This document shows, piece by piece, positions 1-5,521 of a stretch of 7,937 nt of DNA. The notes beneath the pieces were generated by a model, which saw only the letters and a list, made by a program, of their open reading frames with translations, ran no database searches and was not told the origin of the DNA. The position numbers and the translations under genes were made by a program. Origin of the DNA: Pseudomonadota bacterium (GTDB taxonomy: Bacteria; Pseudomonadota; Gammaproteobacteria; Burkholderiales; Gallionellaceae); the NCBI GenBank assembly GCA_021781695.1, contig JAJXWG010000069.1, positions 1 through 7,937 of the forward strand. Reading direction: 5' to 3'. Numbering within the stretch: position 1 is the first letter of the stretch; every line of letters begins with the position of its first letter.

Positions 1-1108
1 CGAGATCCGCACCCGGCTCGGTGATCTTCACCCCGCCAACCGCATTGATGAACACGTCCTGATCGAAGCAGGCGATGCCCGCATGGCGGTGCAATACCGC
101 GAGCAGCATCGCTAGCCGGTTCTGTTCCAGACCCAGAGACAGCCTTTTGACATTCGGACTGTGCGCCTCGTCTAACAAAGCCTGGATTTCCACCAGCAGC
201 GGGCGCGTTCCTTCCTGCGTCACCATCACGCAGGTGCCCGCCACCTGCTGTCCATGCTGCGACAAGAACATCGCGGATGGGTTGCTCACTTCGCGCAAGC
301 CCCGTTCCGTCATCGCGAATACGCCCAGCTCGTTGACCGCACCGAAGCGATTCTTGAACGCGCGTATCAGGCGGAAGCTAGAATGCGTATCTCCTTCGAA
401 ATACAGCACCGTATCAACGATATGCTCCAGCACCCTGGGGCCTGCCAGCGCGCCTTCCTTGGTCACATGGCCCACCAGAATCATCGTGATGTTCTGGCTC
501 TTCGCGATGCGGGTTAACTGCGCTGCACACTCCCTCACCTGGGCTACTGAACCCGGCGCGGAAGTGAGCTGGTCGGAATACACAGTCTGGATCGAATCGA
601 TCACCACCACGGAAGGTCTGTCATGAGCGATGGTCGACTGTATCTTTTCTAGCTGGATCTCAGGCAAAAGACGCAGATTTCGCGCATCCAGCGCAAGCCG
701 TCTGGCGCGCAGCGCGATCTGCTGCGCGGACTCTTCGCCGCTCACATAAAGCGTGCTCTGATTTGCGGAAAGATGCGCTAACACCTGAAGCAGCAGCGTG
801 GACTTGCCTATCCCCGGATCGCCGCCTATCAGCACCACTGCTCCCGATACCAGACCACCGCCCAGCACCCGGTCGAACTCATCGATTCCGGTTGTTGTTC
901 TCGGCATTTCCTCTGCAGCCACCTCGGAGAGCATCTGCACGCGGCCGGATGCGGCCAGCGCGGAAAACCGGTTGCCGCCCTTGATAGCGGGTTCTGCTAC
1001 CGATTCGATGAGCGTGTTCCACGCCATGCAATGCGGGCACTGCCCCTGCCACTTTGCCGTCTGCCCGCCGCACTCGGTACAGGAATATATCGTTTTTGTT
1101 TTAGCCAT
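1..1108 (-). CDS. radA: DNA repair protein RadA (Sms), 3' end beyond window
   Basis: RadA is a RecA-like ATPase that helps process recombination intermediates and drives branch migration at damaged forks. The gene reads leftward off the window: 369 codons are visible of the roughly 450-460 usual for the family, so most of the C-terminal Lon-like domain tail is missing. Seen directly: an N-terminal zinc finger with Cys10, Cys13, Cys24 and Cys27; Walker A GGDPGIGKST at residues 95-104 with Lys102; a Walker B strand VVVIDS near residue 170; and the RadA-specific KNRFG motif at 252-256. The frame is open throughout. The start is ATG at 1108-1106, preceded by GGAG (complement of 1114-1117) 5 bases away, and it places the zinc finger exactly at the N-terminus as expected. 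It is transcribed divergently from the helicase gene. Confidence 0.97.
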   Translation of the reverse strand, partial: MAKTKTIYSCTECGGQTAKWQGQCPHCMAWNTLIESVAEPAIKGGNRFSALAASGRVQMLSEVAAEEMPRTTTGIDEFDRVLGGGLVSGAVVLIGGDPGIGKSTLLLQVLAHLSANQSTLYVSGEESAQQIALRARRLALDARNLRLLPEIQLEKIQSTIAHDRPSVVVIDSIQTVYSDQLTSAPGSVAQVRECAAQLTRIAKSQNITMILVGHVTKEGALAGPRVLEHIVDTVLYFEGDTHSSFRLIRAFKNRFGAVNELGVFAMTERGLREVSNPSAMFLSQHGQQVAGTCVMVTQEGTRPLLVEIQALLDEAHSPNVKRLSLGLEQNRLAMLLAVLHRHAGIACFDQDVFINAVGGVKITEPGADL

Positions 1109-1168
1109 GCCTGCTCCATGAAGAACCGATACAATAACGCACAATCGCCGTGCAAGTCTGCAAAATCA

Positions 1169-1181
1169 GAACAACATGTTC
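1169..1181. repeat. Short inverted repeat GAACA-N3-TGTTC
   Basis: A perfect 5-bp inverted repeat, GAACA (1169-1173) and TGTTC (1177-1181), with a 3-bp centre. It is a candidate operator half-site pair between radA and the helicase gene. It resembles the GAAC-N4-GTTC LexA box of Gram-positive bacteria but has a 5-base centre (GAAC-N5-GTTC), so that identification is not made. Its right arm overlaps the left arm of the longer repeat at 1176-1218. Confidence 0.5.
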
Positions 1182-1218
1182 AGCCGCACCGCTTTGCGAT
1201 ACCATCGCGGCTGAATAT
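1176..1218. repeat. Long inverted repeat upstream of the helicase start
   Basis: TTCAGCCGC (1179-1187) and GCGGCTGAA (1207-1215) are exact reverse complements. The pairing extends outward through one G-T wobble to 12 positions (1176-1187 with 1207-1218). The 19-base loop itself contains GCGAT-ACC-ATCGC (1196-1208), a second small inverted repeat sharing two bases with the right arm. The right arm ends 16 bases before the proposed ATG at 1235. It may be a DNA operator or an RNA hairpin, depending on where transcription begins; there is no U-tract, so it is not an intrinsic terminator. Confidence 0.6.
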
Positions 1219-1221
1219 TAT
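1194..1221 (+). promoter_or_regulatory. Possible sigma-70 promoter for the helicase gene
   Basis: TTGCGA (1194-1199; 4 of 6 matches to TTGACA) is followed after 16 bp by TATTAT (1216-1221; 5 of 6 matches to TATAAT). If used, transcription would begin near 1228, only about 7 bases before ATG 1235, giving a nearly leaderless message. That fits the lack of a ribosome binding site there. The match is modest and could be chance. Confidence 0.3.
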
Positions 1222-1234
1222 CCTTAACCCCATC

Positions 1235-3166
1235 ATGTCTGCAGAAGTAGCGCATTTTTTTTCCGAACACAGTCCGCTGGCCACCGAGGTATCTTCGTTC
1301 CGCCCGCGCGCGCAGCAGCGTGAAATGGCCATGGCGGTCGCCGACGCGATCGAACATAACGCGATCCTGGTCGCCGAAGCAGGCACAGGCACCGGCAAGA
1401 CCTTCGCCTATCTTGTCCCGGCGCTTTTGAACGGCGGCAAGGTGATCATCTCGACCGGCACCAAGAATTTGCAGGACCAGCTGTTCCAGAAGGACCTGCC
1501 GATGGTGCGCGATGCGCTGAAAGCCCCTGTCACGATTGCGCTGTTAAAAGGACGCGCCAACTACGTTTGCCATTATCATCTGGAACGCGCACTGAACGAC
1601 GGCCGTTTCGCCAGCCGTGAGGATATCAGGCATCTAGCCAAGATAAAAAAATACGCCAAGATCAGCGACACCGGCGACAAGAGCTTTGTGCCGGACGTGC
1701 CGGAAAATGCGCCGATCTGGCTGCAGGTCACCTCCACCCGCGACAGCTGCCTTGGACAGGAATGCCCGAACCACAAGGAATGCTTCGTACTGCATGCGCG
1801 CTCTGATGCGATGAAGGCGGACATCGTGGTGGTCAATCACCATCTTTTCTTTGCAGACGTGATGCTAAGAGATGAAGGTGTGGCAGAACTTCTGCCCGCC
1901 TGCAACACCGTGATATTCGACGAGGCACACCAGCTGCCTGAAACCGCGAGCCTGTTCTTCGGCGAAAACCTGTCCACTTCGCAACTGCTGGACCTTGCTC
2001 AGGACGCGCGCATCGAAGCGCTCACATCGGCCAAGGACTTTGCGCCGCTGCCCAAGGCTTGCGATGAATTGGACAAAGCTGCGCGCGACTTGCGCCTGGT
2101 ATTCAAGAAGGAAGGCCGCATGCCTGCTGCTGCGACCGTCAACTTCAGGAACTTTGACCCTGCGCTAAAACAGCTAATCGAGAAACTGGGAGCGCTATCC
2201 ACCATGCTGGAAAAACAGGCGGAACGCAGTGAGGGTCTGGAGAACTGCTGGCAGCGCGCACAGAGCTTTTCGCAGCAGCTCGTGCAGTGGCAGGAAGACA
2301 AGGATGACACCAGGGTGCGCTGGCTGGAAGTGTTCCATCATACGCTGCAATTAAATTCCACACCGCTGTCCATCGCCGAGATTTTCGAGAAGCAGATCGG
2401 CGGCTCCGCCCGTGCATGGATATTCACTTCGGCAACGCTGGCCGTAAAGCAGGATTTCTCGCATTACCAGAGCGAGATGGGCTTGATGAAGGCAAGAACC
2501 GCATGCTGGGACAGCCCGTTCAACTACCAAGAACAGGCATTGCTATATGTGCCGAAAAACCTGCCCGAGCCCAACAGCGAGGGTTATACGGAGGCCGTGG
2601 TAGAAGCTGCGCTGCCAATGATAGAAGCCAGCCGCGGCCGGGCCTTTCTTCTGTTCACCAGCCTGCGCGCAATGCAGCGCGCCCATGAAATCCTGCAGAC
2701 CGAATTCGAGTCCCGCGGCCTCACCTACCCGCTGCTGTTGCAGGGAGAAGAATCGAGAAACGAGCTTCTGACCCGTTTCCGCGAACACGGCAACGCGGTG
2801 CTGCTTGGCAGCCAGTCATTCTGGGAAGGGGTTGATGTCAGAGGAGAGGCGCTTTCACTTGTGATCATAGACAAACTGCCCTTCGCGCCGCCAGACGATC
2901 CTGTGCTGGCCGCACGCATCGAACAGATCTCAAGGCAGGGGCGCAATGCCTTCATGGAGTACCAGCTGCCGCGCGCGATAATCACCCTGAAGCAGGGCGC
3001 AGGACGCCTGATACGCGACGAGAACGACAGGGGCGTGCTGATGATCTGCGACCCGCGCATCATCACCAAACAGTATGGAAAGCGCATCTGGCAAAGCCTG
3101 CCGCCGATGAAAAGGACGCGAGAGCAAACCGAAGCCATCGCATTTTTTACTGGCAGCCCAGCCTGA
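1235..3166 (+). CDS. dinG: DinG/YoaA-family ATP-dependent DNA helicase (Fe-S, superfamily 2)
   Basis: A 5'-to-3' DNA helicase of the XPD-like iron-sulfur group, acting on forks, R-loops or damaged replication intermediates. Seen in 643 residues: Walker A GTGTGKT at 50-56 (Lys55); four cysteines at 112, 172, 177 and 183, whose C-x4-C-x5-C spacing matches the Fe-S cluster of E. coli DinG; DEAH box at 229-232; a late helicase segment FWEGVDVRGEALS; and motif VI QGAGRLIR at 587-594. The length is closer to E. coli YoaA (about 636) than DinG (about 716), so it may be the YoaA-type protein that partners the clamp-loader subunit HolC. The frame is open back to an ATG at 1031, but that start lies inside radA on the other strand and adds a non-conserved, Cys- and Ser-rich leader. 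ATG 1235 puts the first family-like segment (YRPRAQQ-like, here FRPRAQQREM) near residue 23. No Shine-Dalgarno precedes it. Confidence 0.93.
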   Translation: MSAEVAHFFSEHSPLATEVSSFRPRAQQREMAMAVADAIEHNAILVAEAGTGTGKTFAYLVPALLNGGKVIISTGTKNLQDQLFQKDLPMVRDALKAPVTIALLKGRANYVCHYHLERALNDGRFASREDIRHLAKIKKYAKISDTGDKSFVPDVPENAPIWLQVTSTRDSCLGQECPNHKECFVLHARSDAMKADIVVVNHHLFFADVMLRDEGVAELLPACNTVIFDEAHQLPETASLFFGENLSTSQLLDLAQDARIEALTSAKDFAPLPKACDELDKAARDLRLVFKKEGRMPAAATVNFRNFDPALKQLIEKLGALSTMLEKQAERSEGLENCWQRAQSFSQQLVQWQEDKDDTRVRWLEVFHHTLQLNSTPLSIAEIFEKQIGGSARAWIFTSATLAVKQDFSHYQSEMGLMKARTACWDSPFNYQEQALLYVPKNLPEPNSEGYTEAVVEAALPMIEASRGRAFLLFTSLRAMQRAHEILQTEFESRGLTYPLLLQGEESRNELLTRFREHGNAVLLGSQSFWEGVDVRGEALSLVIIDKLPFAPPDDPVLAARIEQISRQGRNAFMEYQLPRAIITLKQGAGRLIRDENDRGVLMICDPRIITKQYGKRIWQSLPPMKRTREQTEAIAFFTGSPA

Positions 3167-3183
3167 TCAGCAGGACTTCAGGC
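3161..3183. repeat. Inverted repeat spanning both convergent stop codons
   Basis: GCCTGA (3161-3166, ending in the helicase TGA stop) and TCAGGC (3178-3183, containing the TGA stop of the channel gene on the other strand) are exact reverse complements around an 11-base spacer. The spacer also contributes to CTGATCAG (3163-3170), an 8-bp palindrome. No run of T follows on either strand, so this is at most a weak bidirectional transcription or decay signal between convergent genes. It may be no more than the two stop-codon contexts mirroring each other. Confidence 0.4.
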
Positions 3184-3879
3184 GATCCCGTGTATCAACT
3201 GCTCCAGACGCGAGCGTCCTTCAGGGGTGGTCATCAGCATCAGCACATCGTTGCCCTGCAGAACATGGTCTGACGACGGGTTGAGTTGCCATGCGCCCTG
3301 CCTCTGGATGGCAAGCACCATGCAGTCCTGGTTTTCACGATACAGAAGGCTAAGCGACTTGTTCACCAGGCTGTCGGGGATGCGTATCTCCTCCATGCGC
3401 AGCTTGCTGTCCGACTTGAACATCTCGTCGAGAAAATTCATCACGTTGGGCCTGACCATCGCGGACACGAGGCTCAAGCCGCCGCTGTAATCGGGAGAGA
3501 TGATCTCGTCCGCCCCGACGCGCCGGGTTTTGTCCGCATTCTTCATGTCGTGGCAGCGCGCCACCACGCGTAGATGGGGATTGAGCTGTTTCGCGCTCAA
3601 GCTGATCACGAGGTTGGAACTGTCTTCATGCGCCACGGCGAACACCCCGGCCGCATGGGATATGCCTGATGCAAGCAGCACATCGTTGTCCGTTGCATCG
3701 CCGTGTATGTATAGCTGTTCGGGGTGATTATCGAGGTAGTGCTGGATGACATTCATGTCGTCGTCGACGATCACAAAAGCGCGCCCGGTCATCGCAAGCT
3801 CATGCGCCACGTTGCTGCCCACCCTTCCTGCGCCGCATACGATGTAGTGATCCTTTAGCTGTGCAATTTTCTTCAGCAT
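3178..3879 (-). CDS. Possible internal start giving a free RCK gating-ring subunit
   Basis: Inside the channel gene, Met108 (ATG 3879-3877) is preceded by GGAG (complement of 3887-3890) at a 7-base spacing within the string GCGGAGAAGAAAAATG. This is a better ribosome binding site than several gene starts in this window. It lies just before the RCK domain (HYIVCGAGRVG), so initiation here would give a soluble protein of 233 residues with both TrkA-N and TrkA-C parts and no membrane segment. In the archaeal channel MthK, an internal start at Met107 is known to make exactly such a subunit, which completes the octameric gating ring. The site could also simply reflect the codons for the Arg-Arg-Arg-Lys linker (CGG AGA AGA AAA). 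Confidence 0.45.
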   Translation of the reverse strand: MLKKIAQLKDHYIVCGAGRVGSNVAHELAMTGRAFVIVDDDMNVIQHYLDNHPEQLYIHGDATDNDVLLASGISHAAGVFAVAHEDSSNLVISLSAKQLNPHLRVVARCHDMKNADKTRRVGADEIISPDYSGGLSLVSAMVRPNVMNFLDEMFKSDSKLRMEEIRIPDSLVNKSLSLLYRENQDCMVLAIQRQGAWQLNPSSDHVLQGNDVLMLMTTPEGRSRLEQLIHGIA

Positions 3880-4200
3880 TTTTCTTCTCCGCAATGAAAC
3901 ATTCAGATCGCTCTCCAGCATGAATGCGGTGAACGTGGACAACACATAACCCAATACGCCGATGCCGGAAATTCCGATAAACACCGTGAACAAACGGCCA
4001 TACTCATACTGCCTCACGTCCACGATCTCTTCATACCCTATGGTCGAGATGGTGACGAAGGTCATGTAGAAGCAGTCCATCCAGGAATATTTCGCACCAC
4101 CCAGGATGCGGTAGCCCAGCGTGCCGACGATGAACACCGCCATCAGCGCAATGAACGCGATCAGAAGGTTGCGAACCGCCCTGGACTTGAGTCGTTCCAA
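3178..4200 (-). CDS. Two-TM potassium channel with cytoplasmic TrkA/RCK domains
   Basis: A 340-residue ligand-gated potassium channel subunit of the MthK/GsuK type in the inner membrane. Seen: TM1 about 11-31, pore helix about 38-52, filter TIGYE at 53-57, TM2 about 70-95, then an RCK/TrkA-N Rossmann domain from about 117 with nucleotide-binding GAGRVG at 123-128 and acidic VDDD at 145-148, and a TrkA-C domain from about 262 to the end. The filter has Glu57 where the usual TVGYG has its last Gly. The start is TTG at 4200-4198: the def stop TAG lies directly before it in the same frame, AGGAAG stands 5 bases upstream inside def, and the next ATG (Met20) would cut TM1. It is the last gene of the ligA-hpt-mtnP-def block and is probably translationally coupled to def. 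The ligand (nucleotide or divalent ion) cannot be read from the sequence. Confidence 0.92.
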   Translation of the reverse strand: MERLKSRAVRNLLIAFIALMAVFIVGTLGYRILGGAKYSWMDCFYMTFVTISTIGYEEIVDVRQYEYGRLFTVFIGISGIGVLGYVLSTFTAFMLESDLNVSLRRRKMLKKIAQLKDHYIVCGAGRVGSNVAHELAMTGRAFVIVDDDMNVIQHYLDNHPEQLYIHGDATDNDVLLASGISHAAGVFAVAHEDSSNLVISLSAKQLNPHLRVVARCHDMKNADKTRRVGADEIISPDYSGGLSLVSAMVRPNVMNFLDEMFKSDSKLRMEEIRIPDSLVNKSLSLLYRENQDCMVLAIQRQGAWQLNPSSDHVLQGNDVLMLMTTPEGRSRLEQLIHGIA

Positions 4201-4734
4201 CTATTCTTCCTGCATGGGCGAGTTCGGGAACAGCACGTCCCTGAAACCGAAATTACCAAGATCGCGTATGCGCATCGGATACAGGATTCCATCCAGATGA
4301 TCGCATTCGTGCTGCACGACGCGCGCATGAAACCCGCTGACGGTGCGATCGATCAGCGCACCGTATTCGTCATAGCCCTGATAGCGTATCGCGCTGTGGC
4401 GCGGCACCAGACCGCACATCCCGGGCACGCTCAAGCAACCCTCCCAGTCCTCGGTCATTCCGTCTTCCATCGGCGCGATGACGGGATTGACCAGCACCGT
4501 TTCCGGCACCGCCTCCGCATCGGGATAGCGCGGATTCTTCTGATCCGGCACGCCGAAGATCACCACGCGGAGATTGACCCCGATTTGTGGCGCTGCAAGG
4601 CCTGCACCGTTCAACGCCTTCATCGTGTCGCGCATGTCGGAAAGCAATTCCTGCAAGCCTGGATAGTCGCTGACCGGCAATGACACCTGCAACAGACGCG
4701 CATCTCCCATGCGCAGCACTGGCCTGATCGCCAT
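4201..4734 (-). CDS. def: Peptide deformylase
   Basis: Removes the formyl group from the N-terminal methionine of new proteins at the ribosome, using a bound metal (usually Fe2+). All three family motifs are present in 177 residues: GAGLAAPQIG at 43-52, EGCLS at 98-102 (Cys100 is a metal ligand) and HECDH at 142-146 (His142 and His146 bind metal, Glu143 is catalytic). The start ATG 4734-4732 lies 2 bp after the mtnP stop and has a strong ribosome binding site, AGGAGGA (complement of 4741-4747), inside the end of mtnP. The insertion NPRYPDAEAVPET before the second motif and the rather polar tail give it a length typical of the type I enzymes. Its usual partner fmt is not nearby, so it may be a second copy in this genome. 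Confidence 0.96.
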   Translation of the reverse strand: MAIRPVLRMGDARLLQVSLPVSDYPGLQELLSDMRDTMKALNGAGLAAPQIGVNLRVVIFGVPDQKNPRYPDAEAVPETVLVNPVIAPMEDGMTEDWEGCLSVPGMCGLVPRHSAIRYQGYDEYGALIDRTVSGFHARVVQHECDHLDGILYPMRIRDLGNFGFRDVLFPNSPMQEE

Positions 4735-4736
4735 GG

Positions 4737-5483
4737 CTATTCCTCCTCGCAGTTAACCACGCATTCCAGGATGGCACGCACATTGTCCATCGCACTCATC
4801 GCGGTTGCATTCACGCCCTCTATATTGATGCCCCGCAGGTTATCCCCCCTGCCCGCCGCATAGTTCGCCACCACGGCGATCATCGCATAGTTCATGTCCA
4901 GCTCGCGTGCCAGCGCCGCTTCCGGCATGCCCGTCATGCCGACCATGTGCGCGCCATCCTTCTCATAACGGTTTATCTCCGCGATGCTGTCAAGGCGCGG
5001 CCCCTGCGTTGTCGCATACACACCGCCATCCAGGCAGGGCTGCTGCGCCAGTTTTGCGCTTTGCAGAATGCGGGCGCGCAGTTTTTCTGAATAGGGCAAC
5101 GTAAAGTCGATGTTCCGGTAACTGGTATTGCGGTTGCCAAAAAAAGTATCTTCGCGCCCATGCGTGTAATCGATGATCTGATCAGGCACCACCAGCATGC
5201 CCGGCACAAGGTCCGCGCGTATCCCGCCGACGGTTGCGACGGACACCACATCGCCCACTCCCTGCTCGCGCAGCGCCCAAAGATTCGCGCGGTAGTTCAC
5301 GAGATGCGGCGGTATCGTGTAGCCGAAGCCGTGGCGGGCCAGAAAGATCACCTCATGCCCGTTTAACGTGCCGAACAGGAAAGCGCCGGATGGTTCGCCG
5401 AAAGGCGTGCGCATCACCTGCCGGTGCGTGATCTTAAGATTCGCCAGTTCCGTCAGGCCGCGACCGCCTATGATTGCAAGCAT
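4737..5483 (-). CDS. mtnP: S-methyl-5'-thioadenosine/thioinosine phosphorylase (MTIP-like)
   Basis: A cytoplasmic purine nucleoside phosphorylase-type enzyme of 248 residues that splits a methylthio-nucleoside left over from polyamine synthesis into a base and 5-methylthioribose-1-phosphate. Seen: IIGGRGL at 4-10 (phosphate loop), RHG at 50-52, NYRANLWAL at 63-71, TQGPRLDS at 159-166 and VGMTGMPEAALAREL at 181-195. Asn207 stands where methylthioadenosine phosphorylases have Asp in their TDYD motif, and Ala209 where they have the second Asp. Asn at this place is the mark of 6-oxopurine enzymes, and the whole protein recalls Pseudomonas aeruginosa PA3004, a methylthioinosine phosphorylase; hypoxanthine is then the product. 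Arg8 replaces the usual Thr/Ser of the phosphate loop, which is odd. ATG 5483 has AAGGA six bases upstream, and an in-frame TGA (5489-5487) lies just before it, so the start is fixed. Confidence 0.93.
   Translation of the reverse strand: MLAIIGGRGLTELANLKITHRQVMRTPFGEPSGAFLFGTLNGHEVIFLARHGFGYTIPPHLVNYRANLWALREQGVGDVVSVATVGGIRADLVPGMLVVPDQIIDYTHGREDTFFGNRNTSYRNIDFTLPYSEKLRARILQSAKLAQQPCLDGGVYATTQGPRLDSIAEINRYEKDGAHMVGMTGMPEAALARELDMNYAMIAVVANYAAGRGDNLRGINIEGVNATAMSAMDNVRAILECVVNCEEE
4741..4747 (-). promoter_or_regulatory. Strong ribosome binding site for def
   Basis: AGGAGGA on the minus strand, inside the last Glu codons of mtnP, lies 6 bases before the def ATG. It fixes the def start and supports coupling of def translation to mtnP. 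Confidence 0.85.
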
Positions 5484-5521
5484 ATATCATCCTTTACTTT
5501 CAACTCACGACCAGCTACTAA
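5484..5521 (-). promoter_or_regulatory. 38-bp hpt-mtnP spacer
   Basis: The only real gap in the minus-strand block. Read on the minus strand it is rich in G and T, with a short repetitive part (AGTAGTTAGTAG, running out of the hpt stop), and ends with AAAGGA, the mtnP ribosome binding site. No convincing -35/-10 pair or hairpin was seen, so mtnP is probably read through from hpt. Confidence 0.4.

Larger units (their letters stand above)
1109..1234. promoter_or_regulatory. Divergent intergenic region between radA and the helicase gene
   Basis: These 126 bp must contain the 5' control signals of both divergent genes, unless the helicase promoter lies inside radA. Seen: the radA ribosome binding site (GGAG, complement of 1114-1117), a TATTGT on the minus strand (complement of 1131-1136) that could be a radA -10 but has no good partner at -35, and three overlapping inverted repeats between 1169 and 1218 that are listed separately. 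No canonical E. coli-type LexA box (CTGT-N8-ACAG) is present. No small gene is apparent. Confidence 0.6.

Noticed and set aside
75..626. 183-codon plus-strand frame
   Set aside because: It lies antisense to an intact radA with all its motifs; long antisense frames are expected in GC-rich coding DNA.
1157..1170. TCTG-N6-CAGA as a LexA box in the radA-helicase region
   Set aside because: The spacing is wrong: the E. coli-type box needs CTGT-N8-ACAG, and the fourth bases do not match.
1169..1181. GAAC-N5-GTTC as a Gram-positive type LexA box
   Set aside because: That box has a 4-base centre (GAAC-N4-GTTC) and is not expected in this kind of organism; kept only as an unexplained inverted repeat.
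1031..1234. Longer helicase reading frame starting at ATG 1031
   Set aside because: It overlaps the zinc-finger end of radA on the other strand, the extra 68 residues show no family resemblance, and ATG 1235 gives a length and cysteine positions that fit YoaA.
4370..4795. 141-codon minus-strand frame bridging mtnP and def
   Set aside because: It is a frame-shifted shadow of both genes; the products in the true frames carry all catalytic motifs.
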